DNA from: Brevipalpus yothersi | Lineage: Eukaryota; Arthropoda; Arachnida; Trombidiformes; Tenuipalpidae | NCBI GenBank assembly: GCA_003956705.1 | Contig: QZCP01000046.1 | Location: 245,151-309,150, forward strand | Direction: 5' to 3' | DNA length: 64,000 nucleotides | Shown here: piece by piece, positions 51,383-63,086 of the stretch | Layout: each line of letters starts with the position of its first letter | How positions within the stretch are numbered: the first letter of the stretch is position 1 | Translations under genes and position numbers: made by a program | The notes under the pieces: generated by a model | What the model was told of the DNA's origin: nothing | Database searches by the model: none | The model's input: only the letters and a program-made list of their open reading frames with translations

Positions 51383-51466
51383 AAGGTCGCTGCGATCGTG
51401 AAAAACCAAAAAAAAATGTGACCTCAGGTCAATTTCAAGGTCCCCATGTCCACCAATCACTGACCT
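51383..51466. promoter_or_regulatory. Cluster of AGGTC(A)-type half-sites
   Basis: AAGGTC at 51383-51388, an everted pair TGACCTCAGGTCA at 51419-51431, CAAGGTC at 51436-51442 and TGACCT at 51461-51466, about 1 kb upstream of the BMP gene and 0.7 kb downstream of flotillin-2. Sequence pattern only; regulatory use is inference. Confidence 0.35.
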
Positions 51467-52101
51467 CTGTGGGTCCTCTTGTTTTCATTTTGGACAAGGG
51501 AATAGAGGAACCAGCTACCAAAAAAAAAGTTGATGTGCGCGCAAAAAGGCGGCTATGTCCACCTGTATCTTGTGTGTATACCTTTCAAGTAGCATTTATC
51601 ATGCTTGATTTAATTGCGACATTTTTGAGTGACAATAATTTAAATAAATAATTTTTTTTATCTCCCCTCCCAATCAATCTATCAATTTAATAGTGAATAA
51701 TCAATAAATCCGCTTAAGTGGTGATAAATGTGTCCAATTGATGATTGAATATAATATTATATTATCATAATTAATTTATCAAATCAAGAAATCAAGGATA
51801 TTGGAAGCTACATGATGAGGATAGGAATGATTATGATGATGATAGAGGGAGAAAAAGTTTGATCAACATTGTCAGCATCAAAAGAGTGCGCTTAAAACAA
51901 GTTTCTCTCTCTCTTCTCAATCAATTTCATTAAGAGAGAGAAAGAAAGAAGATTGAAGATTGAAGATTGAGGAGAGAGTAGTAACTAGAGAGAGAATCTT
52001 ATTTCAGATTCCTCTTTGATGGGTGAGTTTGGGTAAATAAAAATTAACGATCCAACGATTCGTATTTTGATACGCAATCAGTCCAGTTCTTTCAACACAC
52101 T

Positions 52102-52125
52102 CATCCATCCATCCATCCATCCATC
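52102..52125. repeat. (CATC)n tetranucleotide repeat
   Basis: About six units of CATC (TCCA in another register), upstream of the BMP gene. Confidence 0.9.
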
Positions 52126-52490
52126 TGTGTTCAACTTTTGCTCTCTTCGAGGTCCATCTTTTTTATCAATACTGTCCATCTCAACGACGACATTTTTAGC
52201 CTCAAGAGAAGTATTTTTTTATTCATTTTTTTTTTCTTTTTTTGGTGAAAAAGGAATAGTTTTTTACTGATTGGGAAAAATGTATTGGACACATTTATGT
52301 CCGATACTTGATGTTGGTATAACATCGGTGATGATGGTGTTTGATGATTTTGAATTATATTATCATCACTTCGGTGGATCCAATGTTTACTGTTTATATC
52401 GACAATTTTTTTTTCAAAGTAATTGTTCTTCATCATCCACATCGAACTGACGTCTGATTTTCGAACGAAAAAATTTTTCTCCACCCAAAA

Positions 52491-55052
52491 ATGGCCATTA
52501 TTAACGATGTCCATTGTGATCGTGTTCACCGTTCGATCAATCCAACAACACTTATCAGTGTATCAACATTATCTATTTATTTTATTGTGCCTAAATTATT
52601 GATACTTTTATCGATTATCATCATTGTTCATCACCACAATTTTGTGTATGGTGAAAGTTTTTTCACAACATCATCATCGTCATCATTGTCCACCGCTTCT
52701 TCATCTTCATCATCACAATCATCTTCATCCAACGATATATATGACCATGATATTAGTTTAGCATACAAATTATTACCATCAAGCCAAAAGAAGCACATCC
52801 AAGTGAATTTACTCGATTTTTTCGGTCTAGATCATGTACCAAATCCACCGCGTAAAGGTATGTAACGAAATAGATTAACAAAATGTTATCCAATATGTTT
52901 TCTCAATGTTACCGAATGTACCGATTGATGGATGCTGGAGAATGTGTGTGTAAGAACGCTTAAGAAAAAGGAATGTTGATGTGTGGATGAGAGAGAAATG
53001 AACGAAAAGAAAAACATTTCTCTGATCTTTATCCCCTCTCTCTCCTCCTTTGATACACATATATTTTCTTGGCCCCGAAAAACAAGTCTGTCACGCTGTG
53101 TAAAACGTTTTCCCAACGTTTTAACTACTTTCTGTATTACCTTCCCATCTAATTTTGGTCTTTATCATTACATTCAATCAGTGTTTGCCTTCAGGCTGCT
53201 TTCATCATGTCTCTCTCTTCTCCTTTTTTTCCTTCCCATATACACACACACCAGTATTCACAATTCTCATCTTTACCATCTTCTCTTCATCTTCTCTTCA
53301 TCTTATTTCCATCTTTGCCTCATCTTCTCTTCATCTTATCCATTTTCTAGATTCATCTAATTATTTGAAACATATCCACACTCGTCTAGACGAAGACACC
53401 GCATCGTTGACCGATACTGGTGATGAAAATGAATTTATTATCGATGGAGAAATACTCAGCTCATCAAGTATTAAAGCTATCAACGAATCAGATGTGATAA
53501 TTAGCTTTTTAAATCAATGTAAGCATTCAAACGAAAAGAGGAGAGAAAAGTTTTTTGTGTGTGTTTTTTTCTTCTTCCACTGCATTTGATGATGATACAA
53601 TTTTTAAACTTAACGGAACCCTTTCATCTTTCTCTCTCTCTTCTATCTGGAAATTATATACCTTGAACAATATTCTCGCCAAATGTTTAGGTGATGAATA
53701 TTCTGATTCTGATTCTATACGGATACACAATAAGTACAAACACTTGTGGTTCAATACAAGAGAAATTGGATCGATTAGTGAAAATTTATTGAAAGCAGAA
53801 TTGCGATTATATCGAAATATTCCATCAAGTTTACACTGGAATTGCAATACAAGTTCATCCTTTGAGGTGAAAATTTATTTAGTTACTAGGAACACCGAAC
53901 AAATGTGAGTAATGCGCTATTTTGAAAAGGATTTTACATTCGATTGCATTTCAGAATTTCACTAACAAAATGATGCAATTTATACAGTGATCACATAAAG
54001 TTGATCGATTCAAATATTATCCATAACAATCAATCCGGATGGATTGTATTCAATGTCACTGAACCAATGGAGCAATGGATTTTATATCCTAATCAAAATC
54101 ATGGCCTATTGGTATCGTTTGGTGAAATTGCCACCGGCAAACTATTTGATGCCAAAGACTTTGGTCTGATAGATTCACATCATTCCAAGGATAGAAACCC
54201 TTTTCTGGTAGCATATTTTCACAATTGTCAAGATAAAGTTCATCGAAGGAGACGTCAAAAGCGAGATTATAGTCTTCCAGAACGAAATCCATTCAATGGT
54301 GAGCTTATCATTATTATCACTATTATCACTGTCATGTAATCTGAGATGCAAAACTTGCGGAAAAATATTTTGCCCAGTAGCACACTGCTGGATGATTGCA
54401 TCAAATGAATTCTTGACTAATGATTCACTTCATTCATTACAATTTCCTTGAAATGTGATATCATTTCTCTATCCACACTTGTTCCTATGATTCTTTCGGC
54501 TATCACTCATTTAACATACATTCCTATGATCTTTTCTATATTCCATTTTATCACTCTCTCTTTGGGAATATTCCTTGGCAACAGAATATGGACCCCGATC
54601 AAAGCGTTCTTGCCAAAGGCGAAGTCTTTATGTGGCATTCAAAGAACTTGGCTGGCAGGTAAGCAAATATGTTGTCCCAGATTTGTGTCCAACTGTGATG
54701 TGTGTCCTTGATGATGATAAATGAACTGATTATTTTGATGATATATATTTTCAAATGTATATATGTTTCTTTTTCCATCTGATTTCAAAAGCAATGGATA
54801 ATAGCACCCGATGGATATCAAGCGTTCTATTGTGATGGACAATGTTCATTTCCATTGAATGCTCACATGAATGCCACAAATCATGCAATCATTCAAAATT
54901 TGGCACATCTTATGGATCCAGATAAAGTTGATGAACCGTTATGTGCACCAACTCATTTGGGCTCCATTATGGTTTTGTATTTTGATGATACCAGCAATAT
55001 AATTCTCAAAAAGTATCGAAATATGGTGGTTAAAGCTTGTGGGTGTTGTTGA
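52491..55052 (+). CDS. BMP5-8/Glass-bottom-boat-like TGF-beta ligand
   Basis: Six exons in phase, 52491-52857, 53351-53518, 53691-53904, 53988-54298, 54585-54658 and 54792-55052, give 464 residues. A hydrophobic signal segment lies at about 37-60. The prodomain has KKHIQVNLLDFFGLDHVPNP, ELRLYR and SGWIVFNVT, as in BMP propeptides. Two furin-type sites are visible: RRRRQKR ending at 342 and RSKR at 358-361, the latter one residue before the first knot cysteine. The growth-factor domain (RSLYVAFKELGWQQWIIAP, NAHMNATNHAIIQNLAHLM, VLYFDDTSNIILKKYRNMVV) is of the 60A/BMP5-8 type. Cysteines are 363, 391, 395, 429, 461, 463 and 464. The usual interchain Cys is Leu428 (EPLCAPT for PCCAPT) and an extra Cys ends the protein. 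Orthology to Gbb is likely; dimer chemistry is inference. Confidence 0.93.
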
Positions 55053-55377
55053 AAGATTCTAGATTCATCAAGACTGGTTGATGAAATTGTCACAATCGTT
55101 TCCATGATAATCATGTGTGCCAAAAATTGTGATACTGATCAGGACATTCTCTTATAGATGTGATTAATTGTGTCCTATTTAACGTTATTTTACGTTGAAT
55201 AGTATCAAATTCAAACTGTGAACAGGAAAAGAAGCGAATTTCTCAGTGAAAATGATGAGCAATCATAGATTCACTTCCAAAAGAATGAGATTACAAAAAA
55301 ATTTAATGTATCAAAGATTATATTTTTTCAATTTCTAGAATTATATAAATACAAATAAATCAACAAACAATTATCAA
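55053..55377. other. Convergent 3' region between the BMP gene and TAMM41
   Basis: 325 bp between two stop codons. The AATAAA at 55354-55359 is the best candidate polyadenylation signal for the BMP gene and lies only 19 bp from the TAMM41 stop, so the two 3' ends may overlap. Confidence 0.6.
55354..55359 (+). terminator. Candidate polyadenylation signal of the BMP gene
   Basis: AATAAA about 300 bp after the BMP stop codon, close to the end of the opposing TAMM41 gene. Confidence 0.5.
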
Positions 55378-56439
55378 CTAAGACTGGCTCATTTTGAGAA
55401 TTTTTCTCGATGCATATCGAACAGATTTCATAACACCAGCAGTTAGAAGACCCTTAAAACTTTGACTTAAACTTGAAGACCACACAATCTGTTTGATCGC
55501 ATTGCGAACATAATCAGAATATTGGTAACTTTGAGCTATGGACAAGAGGACATCGTCCAAGTCTCTCAATCTTCCACGAGTTTCAAAGCTTAGATATAAA
55601 TTTCGTTGAACTTTTTTGGGTAGAAGACTCAGATTGTGAAAAATGACTCGAGAAGAAAGATCTTGATAGTAAATCCTCTGATTTTGATTGAAGGAAAGTA
55701 AGCCTTTCTCTATTGATGATCCAATGTACGGTTGATAAATATGACGGAATCTTTCTAAATTTGGTTTCACAATTTTGGCAACTTTGTTTCGATCTTCTCC
55801 AACAATCATACGGAAATCTCCATCATAGCTCATGTTTGTTATGGTTGTGAAAAGTTGTTCTTCGCTAAATGTTTCACTCAAAAGTAGTAATGATGCATAA
55901 AAAGCATTCTGATGATTGATTGACAATGCTTTGGCAAGTTCACCATCAGCTGGATGTATTATTTTAACTGGCTTGTGGAGTCTTCCCGCAATATACAAAT
56001 GATTCCAATCCAATAGATCATCAATAAGACTTCGAGTGTTTATCACACCATATTTTACCAGACGCTTTTCATTGTTTTCATCAACAATCGTAATGAGACT
56101 ATTATAGTACACTTTGGCTGCAAAATTATCTTGTAAATGAGAGATTGACTTGGATCCCAAGAAACGAAGAAATGAGTAGTGATTTGGATTTAATCTCAAA
56201 TTTTCTCGGTGAAAACTGTGGCTATCATTCACTACAAGAACTAGATCGATCATTTTTTGAGATGATGAAGATGATGTTGATGATGATGACTGATCATTGC
56301 CACCATTGCTACTGTTTGCTTGGATAATCTTGTCCACCGACTGCCGATAGATTGCTGAACCATAGGCGAAAGCGAAACAGTAATCATTTGGAAAAATGGT
56401 CAAAATTTTCTTCAAATAATTAGTATTCACAAGAGACAT
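55378..56439 (-). CDS. TAMM41: Mitochondrial phosphatidate cytidylyltransferase TAMM41
   Basis: Single coding exon of 353 residues. TAM41 makes CDP-diacylglycerol from phosphatidic acid and CTP on the matrix side of the inner mitochondrial membrane, the first step to cardiolipin. The nucleotidyltransferase motif FAFAYGSAIYRQ is at about 22-33, with the acidic follow-up MIDLVLVVND. Then come SFHRENLRLNPNHYSFLRFL, AKVYYNSL, KYGVINTRSLIDDLLDW and LYIAGRLHKPVKII, all typical of the family. No clear targeting peptide is visible beyond the basic, acid-poor N-terminus (MSLVNTNYLKKI). An insertion of Ser, Asn and Gln residues sits between the two active-site motifs. The upstream gene at 56898 is divergent, so the 458-bp gap is probably a shared promoter. 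Confidence 0.93.
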   Translation of the reverse strand: MSLVNTNYLKKILTIFPNDYCFAFAYGSAIYRQSVDKIIQANSSNGGNDQSSSSTSSSSSQKMIDLVLVVNDSHSFHRENLRLNPNHYSFLRFLGSKSISHLQDNFAAKVYYNSLITIVDENNEKRLVKYGVINTRSLIDDLLDWNHLYIAGRLHKPVKIIHPADGELAKALSINHQNAFYASLLLLSETFSEEQLFTTITNMSYDGDFRMIVGEDRNKVAKIVKPNLERFRHIYQPYIGSSIEKGLLSFNQNQRIYYQDLSSRVIFHNLSLLPKKVQRNLYLSFETRGRLRDLDDVLLSIAQSYQYSDYVRNAIKQIVWSSSLSQSFKGLLTAGVMKSVRYASRKILKMSQS

Positions 56440-56897
56440 AACTAGAGGCAGTTGATGTCAATCTTTACCACAGCACCAAGACCTAACCAGCAACAGAGAA
56501 ATCAAATGAAACTTTCACATCAAATGACAATCACAATACTTACCTTCATTTAATGTCACCAAATAGAAAACAGTGTCATAGGAAGAAAAGGGGTCATAAA
56601 TAATAATAAAACAGATAAAAAAGCAAATCAAACAAACGGAAATATCGTCATCAAAAGTTGATCAAATCGCGGGAAACATCATCCAGCTTTATCAACATCA
56701 ACAAAAGCACGTGGTTAGTGTATAACGGAAAATATTGCTCATGACAAGAAGAGGAAGAGAGAAAAAGTTTTTCGAGATCTTTTAAATTACAAGTGTGTGT
56801 GAAATCGGAAGTAGTTGTTAATCGCTATTGACCTATACAGACGCCATATTTACTTACCAGGAAAAATTTTTTTGTGTCAATCGATCAGTGAAATTTT
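56440..56897. other. Divergent spacer between TAMM41 and the orphan gene
   Basis: 458 bp between two divergent start codons, probably holding both promoters. No repeat or further frame of note. Confidence 0.5.
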
Positions 56898-57380
56898 ATG
56901 ATTGAATTTGCCTTTGTTTGGTACAAATTCATCACGATGATAATTGAGAGAACAGTTCGAGAACTTATGCTGATGGATGAGGAGAAAATAAAGAATATCT
57001 CATGGGAGAGAGTGAAATTGATCAGATATCGTTTGACCGGCTCCTTTCCTATGATCTATGATCTATTTTCATTGAAATATGCGAATGATGAAGAGATGGT
57101 AAAGGTGATCAAAGATTACATGAAGAGGTTTTACAACAGGTACTCGCAAAAAAGCAAGTGGCTGCCGGTGGTTTTCGATGGTTCTATTTGGGAAATTAGA
57201 ACAGGATTTATCTATGTACAAGAGGTACCAAACGATTTTTGTGAAGAGGCTCCTTGGTGCAATTTGTGCAGTTTCTGTAACAAATGGGTTCCAAAGCCCA
57301 TCTCAGACCTTGATCACATGCTGATGGACGATTGTGTGGTGACTCCTTGCTACATTCCATTTTTTCCTTGCCGCTTATAA
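56898..57380 (+). CDS. Orphan 160-residue protein with Cys-rich C-terminus
   Basis: A 160-codon frame from the ATG at 56898, open without repeats and with ordinary codon use, so probably coding. The N-terminal half is helical and charged (WERVKLIRYRLTG, MVKVIKDYMKRFYNRYSQ). The C-terminal half has seven cysteines (DFCEEAPWCNLCSFCNKW, DDCVVTPCYIPFFPCRL), which could bind metal or form disulfides. No convincing signal peptide. I recognise no family. If the ATG at 56937 is the true start the protein is 13 residues shorter. Divergent from TAMM41. Confidence 0.5.
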   Translation: MIEFAFVWYKFITMIIERTVRELMLMDEEKIKNISWERVKLIRYRLTGSFPMIYDLFSLKYANDEEMVKVIKDYMKRFYNRYSQKSKWLPVVFDGSIWEIRTGFIYVQEVPNDFCEEAPWCNLCSFCNKWVPKPISDLDHMLMDDCVVTPCYIPFFPCRL

Positions 57381-57908
57381 GCATCTACAAAGTTTTAACA
57401 AGTACCTTCGGGAATTAATTGAAATACCTGAACACTCGATCTGAATATTATTCTAAAGGTCAATATGGAACGCTGATTCCATGCTAAAAAGACAACTTTT
57501 CCATTTATATTCATTCTTTCATGAACACCCTACATGTATTCATTTGTATGTACTGATTTCAATCGATCTGTCTGTATTGCCTTTCAAAATTTTCAGTTTT
57601 TTCAATCGTATTCTTCTTGCAAAAATGATTGAAATTTTGTACTCTTTCAACCTTGAAACATTTTCGAGTTAATCCCTCATCAATCTTGATCTTTGTGGAC
57701 TAAAATACTTCGAAGAGCAATCTAGTATTGTCAATTGAATTTTTTTGAAGGGCAATATTCAATAGTATCTACGTGTAGAATTTTGTCCGTTCCGCAAATG
57801 AGTTCGCAAAAATTCGAGAGAGAGTATTTTCACCACAAAATCCTTCTCATCAAAAATATTGAGTGCAAATCAAAATTTTTTTGGCATATCAATTGATCAA
57901 TTTTTTAT
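57381..57908. other. Intergenic between the orphan gene and the SOD-like gene
   Basis: 528 bp of AT-rich sequence with both 3' UTRs. A 63-codon frame at 57481-57672 looks like chance. Confidence 0.5.
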
Positions 57909-60638
57909 TCACTGTTTCGGTTTGAATTCAATTATGTTCGAGCATGCCACAATCGATGATCTAAAATCGGAATCATGTATCACCATAGCTCTTCCAATGG
58001 CTGAAAATGGTCCACACACTGGCATATCACTGTCAATAAAATAGTATTTGCTCACTTGTGGATCGGATTTTTGTGAATTACGATACGGTGGAATGTCTAT
58101 GACACCAAGTTTTCCCGATTCATCGCCAAGTTCACATCGAACAGGTGTAAAAATGCTACAATCTCGCTGATATATGCAACTTGTGGACACATTGTATGGA
58201 TTAAGATGGCCTCCAACTGATGAACACTCCGTACTACTCAACGATTCGGTGCCTGTATAAGATTGAAATGAAAATTTAAGCACGATTAGTTGATTTCGTC
58301 CCTCTTATATCCATAGACACACATGGGCATTACGGATGATTAATTAAGATGGGGAGAAGGGGAAAAGAAAAACTAATCCACTGAACATAGGTGTGTATGA
58401 ATGGTATTTGAAAAAATCTTACTTGCTGGTGCTGGTGCCTGATATACATGCCACTTGTGATTAACTGTCTTGTTAATTCCAGCGCCTTCGGGACGAGATA
58501 TTTCAATGTATATGTAGGTATCACTACTACATTCACCGGCAGCTTGACGCATGATAAATTGTCCTTGTAATGGTACATCAAATGTTGCATATGCTGTGGT
58601 CAAATCACGTCCTTCAAGATCTAAATTACTGCAAGCTATTGCCGGCCCATCAGGTGCATACACTACCACAGCACGACCAACCACACTGTAGTAGCCGAAA
58701 AGTGGTAAATTAAAATCATATGTACTGAATGATTCTTCTCGTAATTGTGATAGATTGCCATATTTTCCACTTAAATCACCGGTGGCATACTGATCAGTGG
58801 TACCCATATTCGGCTCTGGTACCCAGGCGGGATCAATATGGAATGGATTGTAGATTGTTTCCTTAATGTTTGGACACTTTTTGGCCTCATTTCGTCGACG
58901 TCGTATACTGGGCAACACATCAAGTCCATATGCGTATGCTGGATGGGACATTCGAAGATTAACACTCACTTCGGTTGGCTCATATGGATTTTTTTGTACC
59001 AATTTAATTTGTCCACTAATTTCGGTTGAATTTAATCGGGCGATTACAGTTTTGGGTTCAACACGATTCAATGGAACACAGGCAAGTATTTGACTTGGAC
59101 GCTCAGAATCGTATACGATGAAGTATATACTTGGTGCTCGATCAATATCACCAAGATTGGGTAATGGATATTGCATTCGACCTTTTTGCACTGGATCCTC
59201 AGTACTTACAGGTATTTGAGGTCCACTCTGAATTGAGGGAGAGAGAATTTGTGATTATGGTCAGAATTTTGGTGCCACAGATTGATAAAATTGACAAATT
59301 TTCCGGAAGAATTTTCACAAGAAATTTCACCAAAAAAAAAGAAACAAAATTCTTACCTGATCTCTTGAACTGAACACTATATCTCCACGAAATTGTGAGC
59401 AACGTTCCAATTCATTACGATATTTTCGATCAGTTGTCGAATCAGCATTCAAACCTTCAGCCAAAGCCCATGTATGATATGTATCACGACGCTGTCCATC
59501 AGAATACATCAGCCACTCAGTACCGATCACCATACTTTGTCGACTATGGAACATGTACACCATTCCGGATAATGGATGATGCAATTTACCCTGATACATG
59601 GTGGTATCGGTTGCCAATATGATGGCACATATTTGAGATCCACTGTTGAGTCCATGAAGTTGCAATGTTCGTCCGAGCAGAGAATTGGGTCCTTTGGTAT
59701 TCAATCGGGCATTGATGGATGTTTCGAAGCCCGATTTGAGGTACACTTTTTCTCTCTCCGAAATATCATACATCAAGCCACCCAATGACAATGGTGAACA
59801 TGCGGCACCTATTTGGGGTGGCAATTGAAATATACGCAATGCATACAGCTCATCCTTTAGGCCACCCAAAACATGGGCCAAAATTTTTGTTTCACCATTT
59901 GATTCACCCTTAAATGTTACATAACCATACACACCACTACCGTGGACTTGGGCCACCAAAGTGTCCGATGTGGTTTGTCGTGGTTGTGGATAATTTTGAC
60001 GTCCACCATAGCCTCTTAATGGACTGGCTCGACCACCGGCTGTGTTGGATCGAAAATCAGGTTGAAAAGATTCAGGATAATGGTATTCAGATTGGCACCA
60101 AACATGACCTGATGGGGTTGTTGTTGATGGTGATGATGATGATGGAGATAAGAGAAGATGGAGAAGAAGAGGATGAAAAGATGAGAATGAAATCGAAAAA
60201 GAAGAACATGAAGAAGAAGAAAAGAAAACAAAATTTGATGAAAATAATTAACAAGAACAGGATATCAACGTTGAAGTGGTCACTAACGAAATTTTGACAT
60301 CTCAACGTTACGATAAACGTTGGTTAAAATGTTAACATCTCATTTTGATGATCAAAATTATTTTCGCTCACTGTTGAATAGATGAATAAATATTTTCGCA
60401 CAATTTTGATCAGTAATTTTCAGATGAGATGACCGAATGTATTATTCAAAGTGATGTTGAATTTTTTTTCGGCAACACATGAGGCCTTGAAAACTCCATG
60501 GTTGGTAACAGTTTTGGACATTTGCAGGAAGGTATCAGGAGTGAAAATGACAGGAAATGTGAGTGCTCCTGGTGCATGATATGAATACTTACCAATGATT
60601 GTCGAAATGGAAACGAATAAAAGAGTAAAAAACTTCAT
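57909..60638 (-). CDS. Secreted protein with SOD-like domains lacking metal ligands (Rsod-like)
   Basis: Four minus-strand exons in phase, 60638-60593, 60108-59357, 59227-58423 and 58252-57909, give 648 residues. Exon 1 is a signal peptide (MKFFTLLFVSISTIIG). Repeated Cu/Zn superoxide dismutase-like domains can be read: GVYGYVTFKGESNGETKILA with GLKDELYALRIFQLPP, and later FGYYSVVGRAVVVYAPDGP-IACSN and a third end, FSAIGRAMVIHD with VACSN. At the copper-site position the enzyme motif GFHVHEFGD is replaced by ALRIFQLPP, so copper ligands are absent and the domain should be inactive. Long multi-domain secreted SOD relatives of this kind are known in insects as Rsod (related to SOD). Role unknown. 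The 484-bp first intron has no other gene. Confidence 0.8.
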
Positions 60639-60864
60639 ATTAACATGAAAACGAATTGATTAAAAAAAAGCTTGTTCAACACCTCTCTCTGATGGGTAAT
60701 AATGTTGAATACGAATTATTACACCAGAGGAAAAAAGATACTATCTGAACATGAGAAAACTCTCGCAAATCTTGATCGTTAGCAAAAGTGAGAAAACGGA
60801 CAGACGATTTGGCGATGCCTGGAGAGAGAGAGAGCTCCAAGTGAGATACATGATCAAGAATTCT

Positions 60865-60868
<4 letters not shown>

Positions 60869-60905
<37 letters not shown>
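60869..60905. repeat. (GA)n microsatellite
   Basis: About 18 uninterrupted units, 230-270 bp upstream of the SOD-like gene start on the minus strand. Read on that strand it is a CT tract. Confidence 0.95.
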
Positions 60906-60910
<5 letters not shown>

Positions 60911-61202
60911 AAGAGATTATCTCTTTTCTTGCTTGGATGCTGTACATAAAAAAAGAGGACATGAATTTCAGTTGATTTAAGTTAGTTGACCACTCCTCAG
61001 CTCAGTGAAAGTTAGATCGAGAGAGAGAGAAAACAGGTAGAGATGCTGCCTTCGTGGATCAAATAAAAGTAGTTGAGGATTGAACAGAACAGACGGATTG
61101 AGGTTCTGAAGCAACGGTTCATGGTTATTTTGAGAATCACTTCTTTTCCGTCATATCAACACACATACACTAACGTGGATATGTATTCACGATATTCATT
61201 TT

Positions 61203-61206
<4 letters not shown>

Positions 61207-61264
<58 letters not shown>
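61207..61264. repeat. (TC)29 microsatellite
   Basis: 58 uninterrupted bases, the longest pure dinucleotide repeat in the window. Confidence 0.95.
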
Positions 61265-61267
<3 letters not shown>

Positions 61268-63086
61268 TTGGACCTGAACTGATGCTATTGAGCCTCTCCC
61301 GTTATGTGTGTGTGTATGTATATATTTCGCTTGAATATGCACGTTCAGGCGCGTTCATCAGTCACTTTGCATTTTTCAGAATGATGAAAATCGAATGAAT
61401 GTATGAATAAGACCAACAAGGAAGATCCGACAAGAAAAAATGGCATGTATAATATAATATGTATAGTGAAGAAAATGGACTAATGAGAGTGTGTGTTGGT
61501 GTGTGGTTGATCAATCTATTCCCATCATCCCATTATTGGGTGTTTGGGCCTGAATGTGTCCAATTGATATGCAAGACTACGAATAATGATACATGTATAT
61601 TTTTTTGAAATGCTGTTATTGTGAGATAATTTCTAATAAGCTGTAAAATTCATTTGATTTTTTTTTTGGATAACACTTGACATCCGGCTGTTGCTTGGAC
61701 AAACGGAAATTGATGTATTCAGCTCATTAAATTTGCCTTCTTCACTAGTCAATGATGGAGTGTACATCATCTATATAATCTAATTGTTTGCATGGAAAGG
61801 CCTGGGCTCAAATTTTAGAATTTGAGTCACTTTCTCTTTCTATATTTATAATTTAAATTCTCAGAAAGTATCGAAAATGAAAGAATTGGGTTACTTTTCT
61901 GATCCAAACGAATTAAAGTTCAAGATTCAATTTTTTTATACAATTCAACTAACGTTAAGAATATTTTGAACAAGAATTTGCAATCAAAATCTGCTCATAA
62001 TGAGCTTAAAAAAGATGATTAACCAAATCAGTCAAATAAGATGTGAATTAAGATTGATATTTCGAAAATCGATCGATCAACAATTTGATTACTTTAGCAG
62101 ATTCGAAAAGTTTTTCCCGCTAATAAGAAATAAGAAAAGCACGTGGTTCTTACGCATTTTTATTGCGTGAATTTAAGATGAATTTGTTTCGAAAATCAAT
62201 TCAAATTTAAGAATAAGATTTTATGATCTGTTTTAACAAGCTTCTATCAAAAAAATAGAAAATAATGGAAAACAACCATTGTTCTGATCAAAACAATGGA
62301 ATTTTGTTGAAGATGCTCTTGCAAATTGAGATGTCTTTTTCGCTTCACTAATCAATACAATTATCATGTTCCCTTCGATTCCAAACGAATCATCATTGAG
62401 ACACCATTTTTCACTTGGTGCCTTATGCACCATAGTATATGGAAAAAAATTCTGAGACCACCTCCTTCGTTCACACAGAAATCATGAAGTTCTATTCGTC
62501 TCTAGAACTTTTTGGTTCCAGAACAAATCGTGATGATAAAAATTCTTCATCATCAAGCCAATTGGCTGCCAATTTGAAGCTTCATACACTAAGTGTACTT
62601 ACATTTTTTGGCAAGCTTGATTGTAAGTTAATCTCTGTTTTGGTAAATTCACTCAGTAGAAGCTAACAGAAGGGTACCAAAAAACTGGGTCTCTCTCTTT
62701 TCTCTTTCTGTCTTTCTTTCTCTCTGTGAATAAAGAACAAGCAAGATGAGGATGAAGAAGATGAAGATGAAAATGAGTTACTCAAAGTGATCTCTTCTCT
62801 CTTTTACAGCTCTTTCACCAAAGGCAAGTGAGTCAAGACAAAAATAACATGGAAGATACTTGTGAAGTCTCTTCTCTCTCTAAGAATTTTCGACTTCTCT
62901 GATATTTTTTTGCGAAGAAGCTTAGCACAACATCCTCGTTTATCAACAGCAACAGATCAACTTCTCAACATGTAATATTCCGTACGATTTGATCGATTAT
63001 CGTTTTCATTATTCGTTATCATTCAAAATTTCAATTTCAAAATAGTGTTTGATCAGAACTTTATTTACTAGAAGTTTAATTTGACT

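Larger units (their letters stand above)
50697..52490. other. 3' region of flotillin-2 and upstream region of the BMP gene
   Basis: No supported gene. Contains a cluster of nuclear-receptor-like half-sites (51383-51466), a GATTGAA direct repeat near 51950, GA tracts and a (CATC)n repeat at 52102-52125. Confidence 0.5.
60639..63086. other. Divergent intergenic region between the SOD-like gene and the terminal orphan gene
   Basis: About 2.4 kb with a (GA)n at 60869-60905 and a very long (TC)n at 61207-61264 upstream of the SOD-like gene. A 75-codon frame at 62439-62666 is unsupported. The rest is AT-rich. Confidence 0.5.

Noticed and set aside
52067..52529. Frames on both strands just before the BMP start
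   Set aside because: They overlap the (CATC)n repeat and T-rich leader and have no features; the BMP start at 52491 explains the region.
59913..60305. Acidic/basic-rich frames on both strands in the first intron of the SOD-like gene
   Set aside because: They come from GATGATG and GAAGAAGA-type simple sequence and overlap the exon on the opposite strand.
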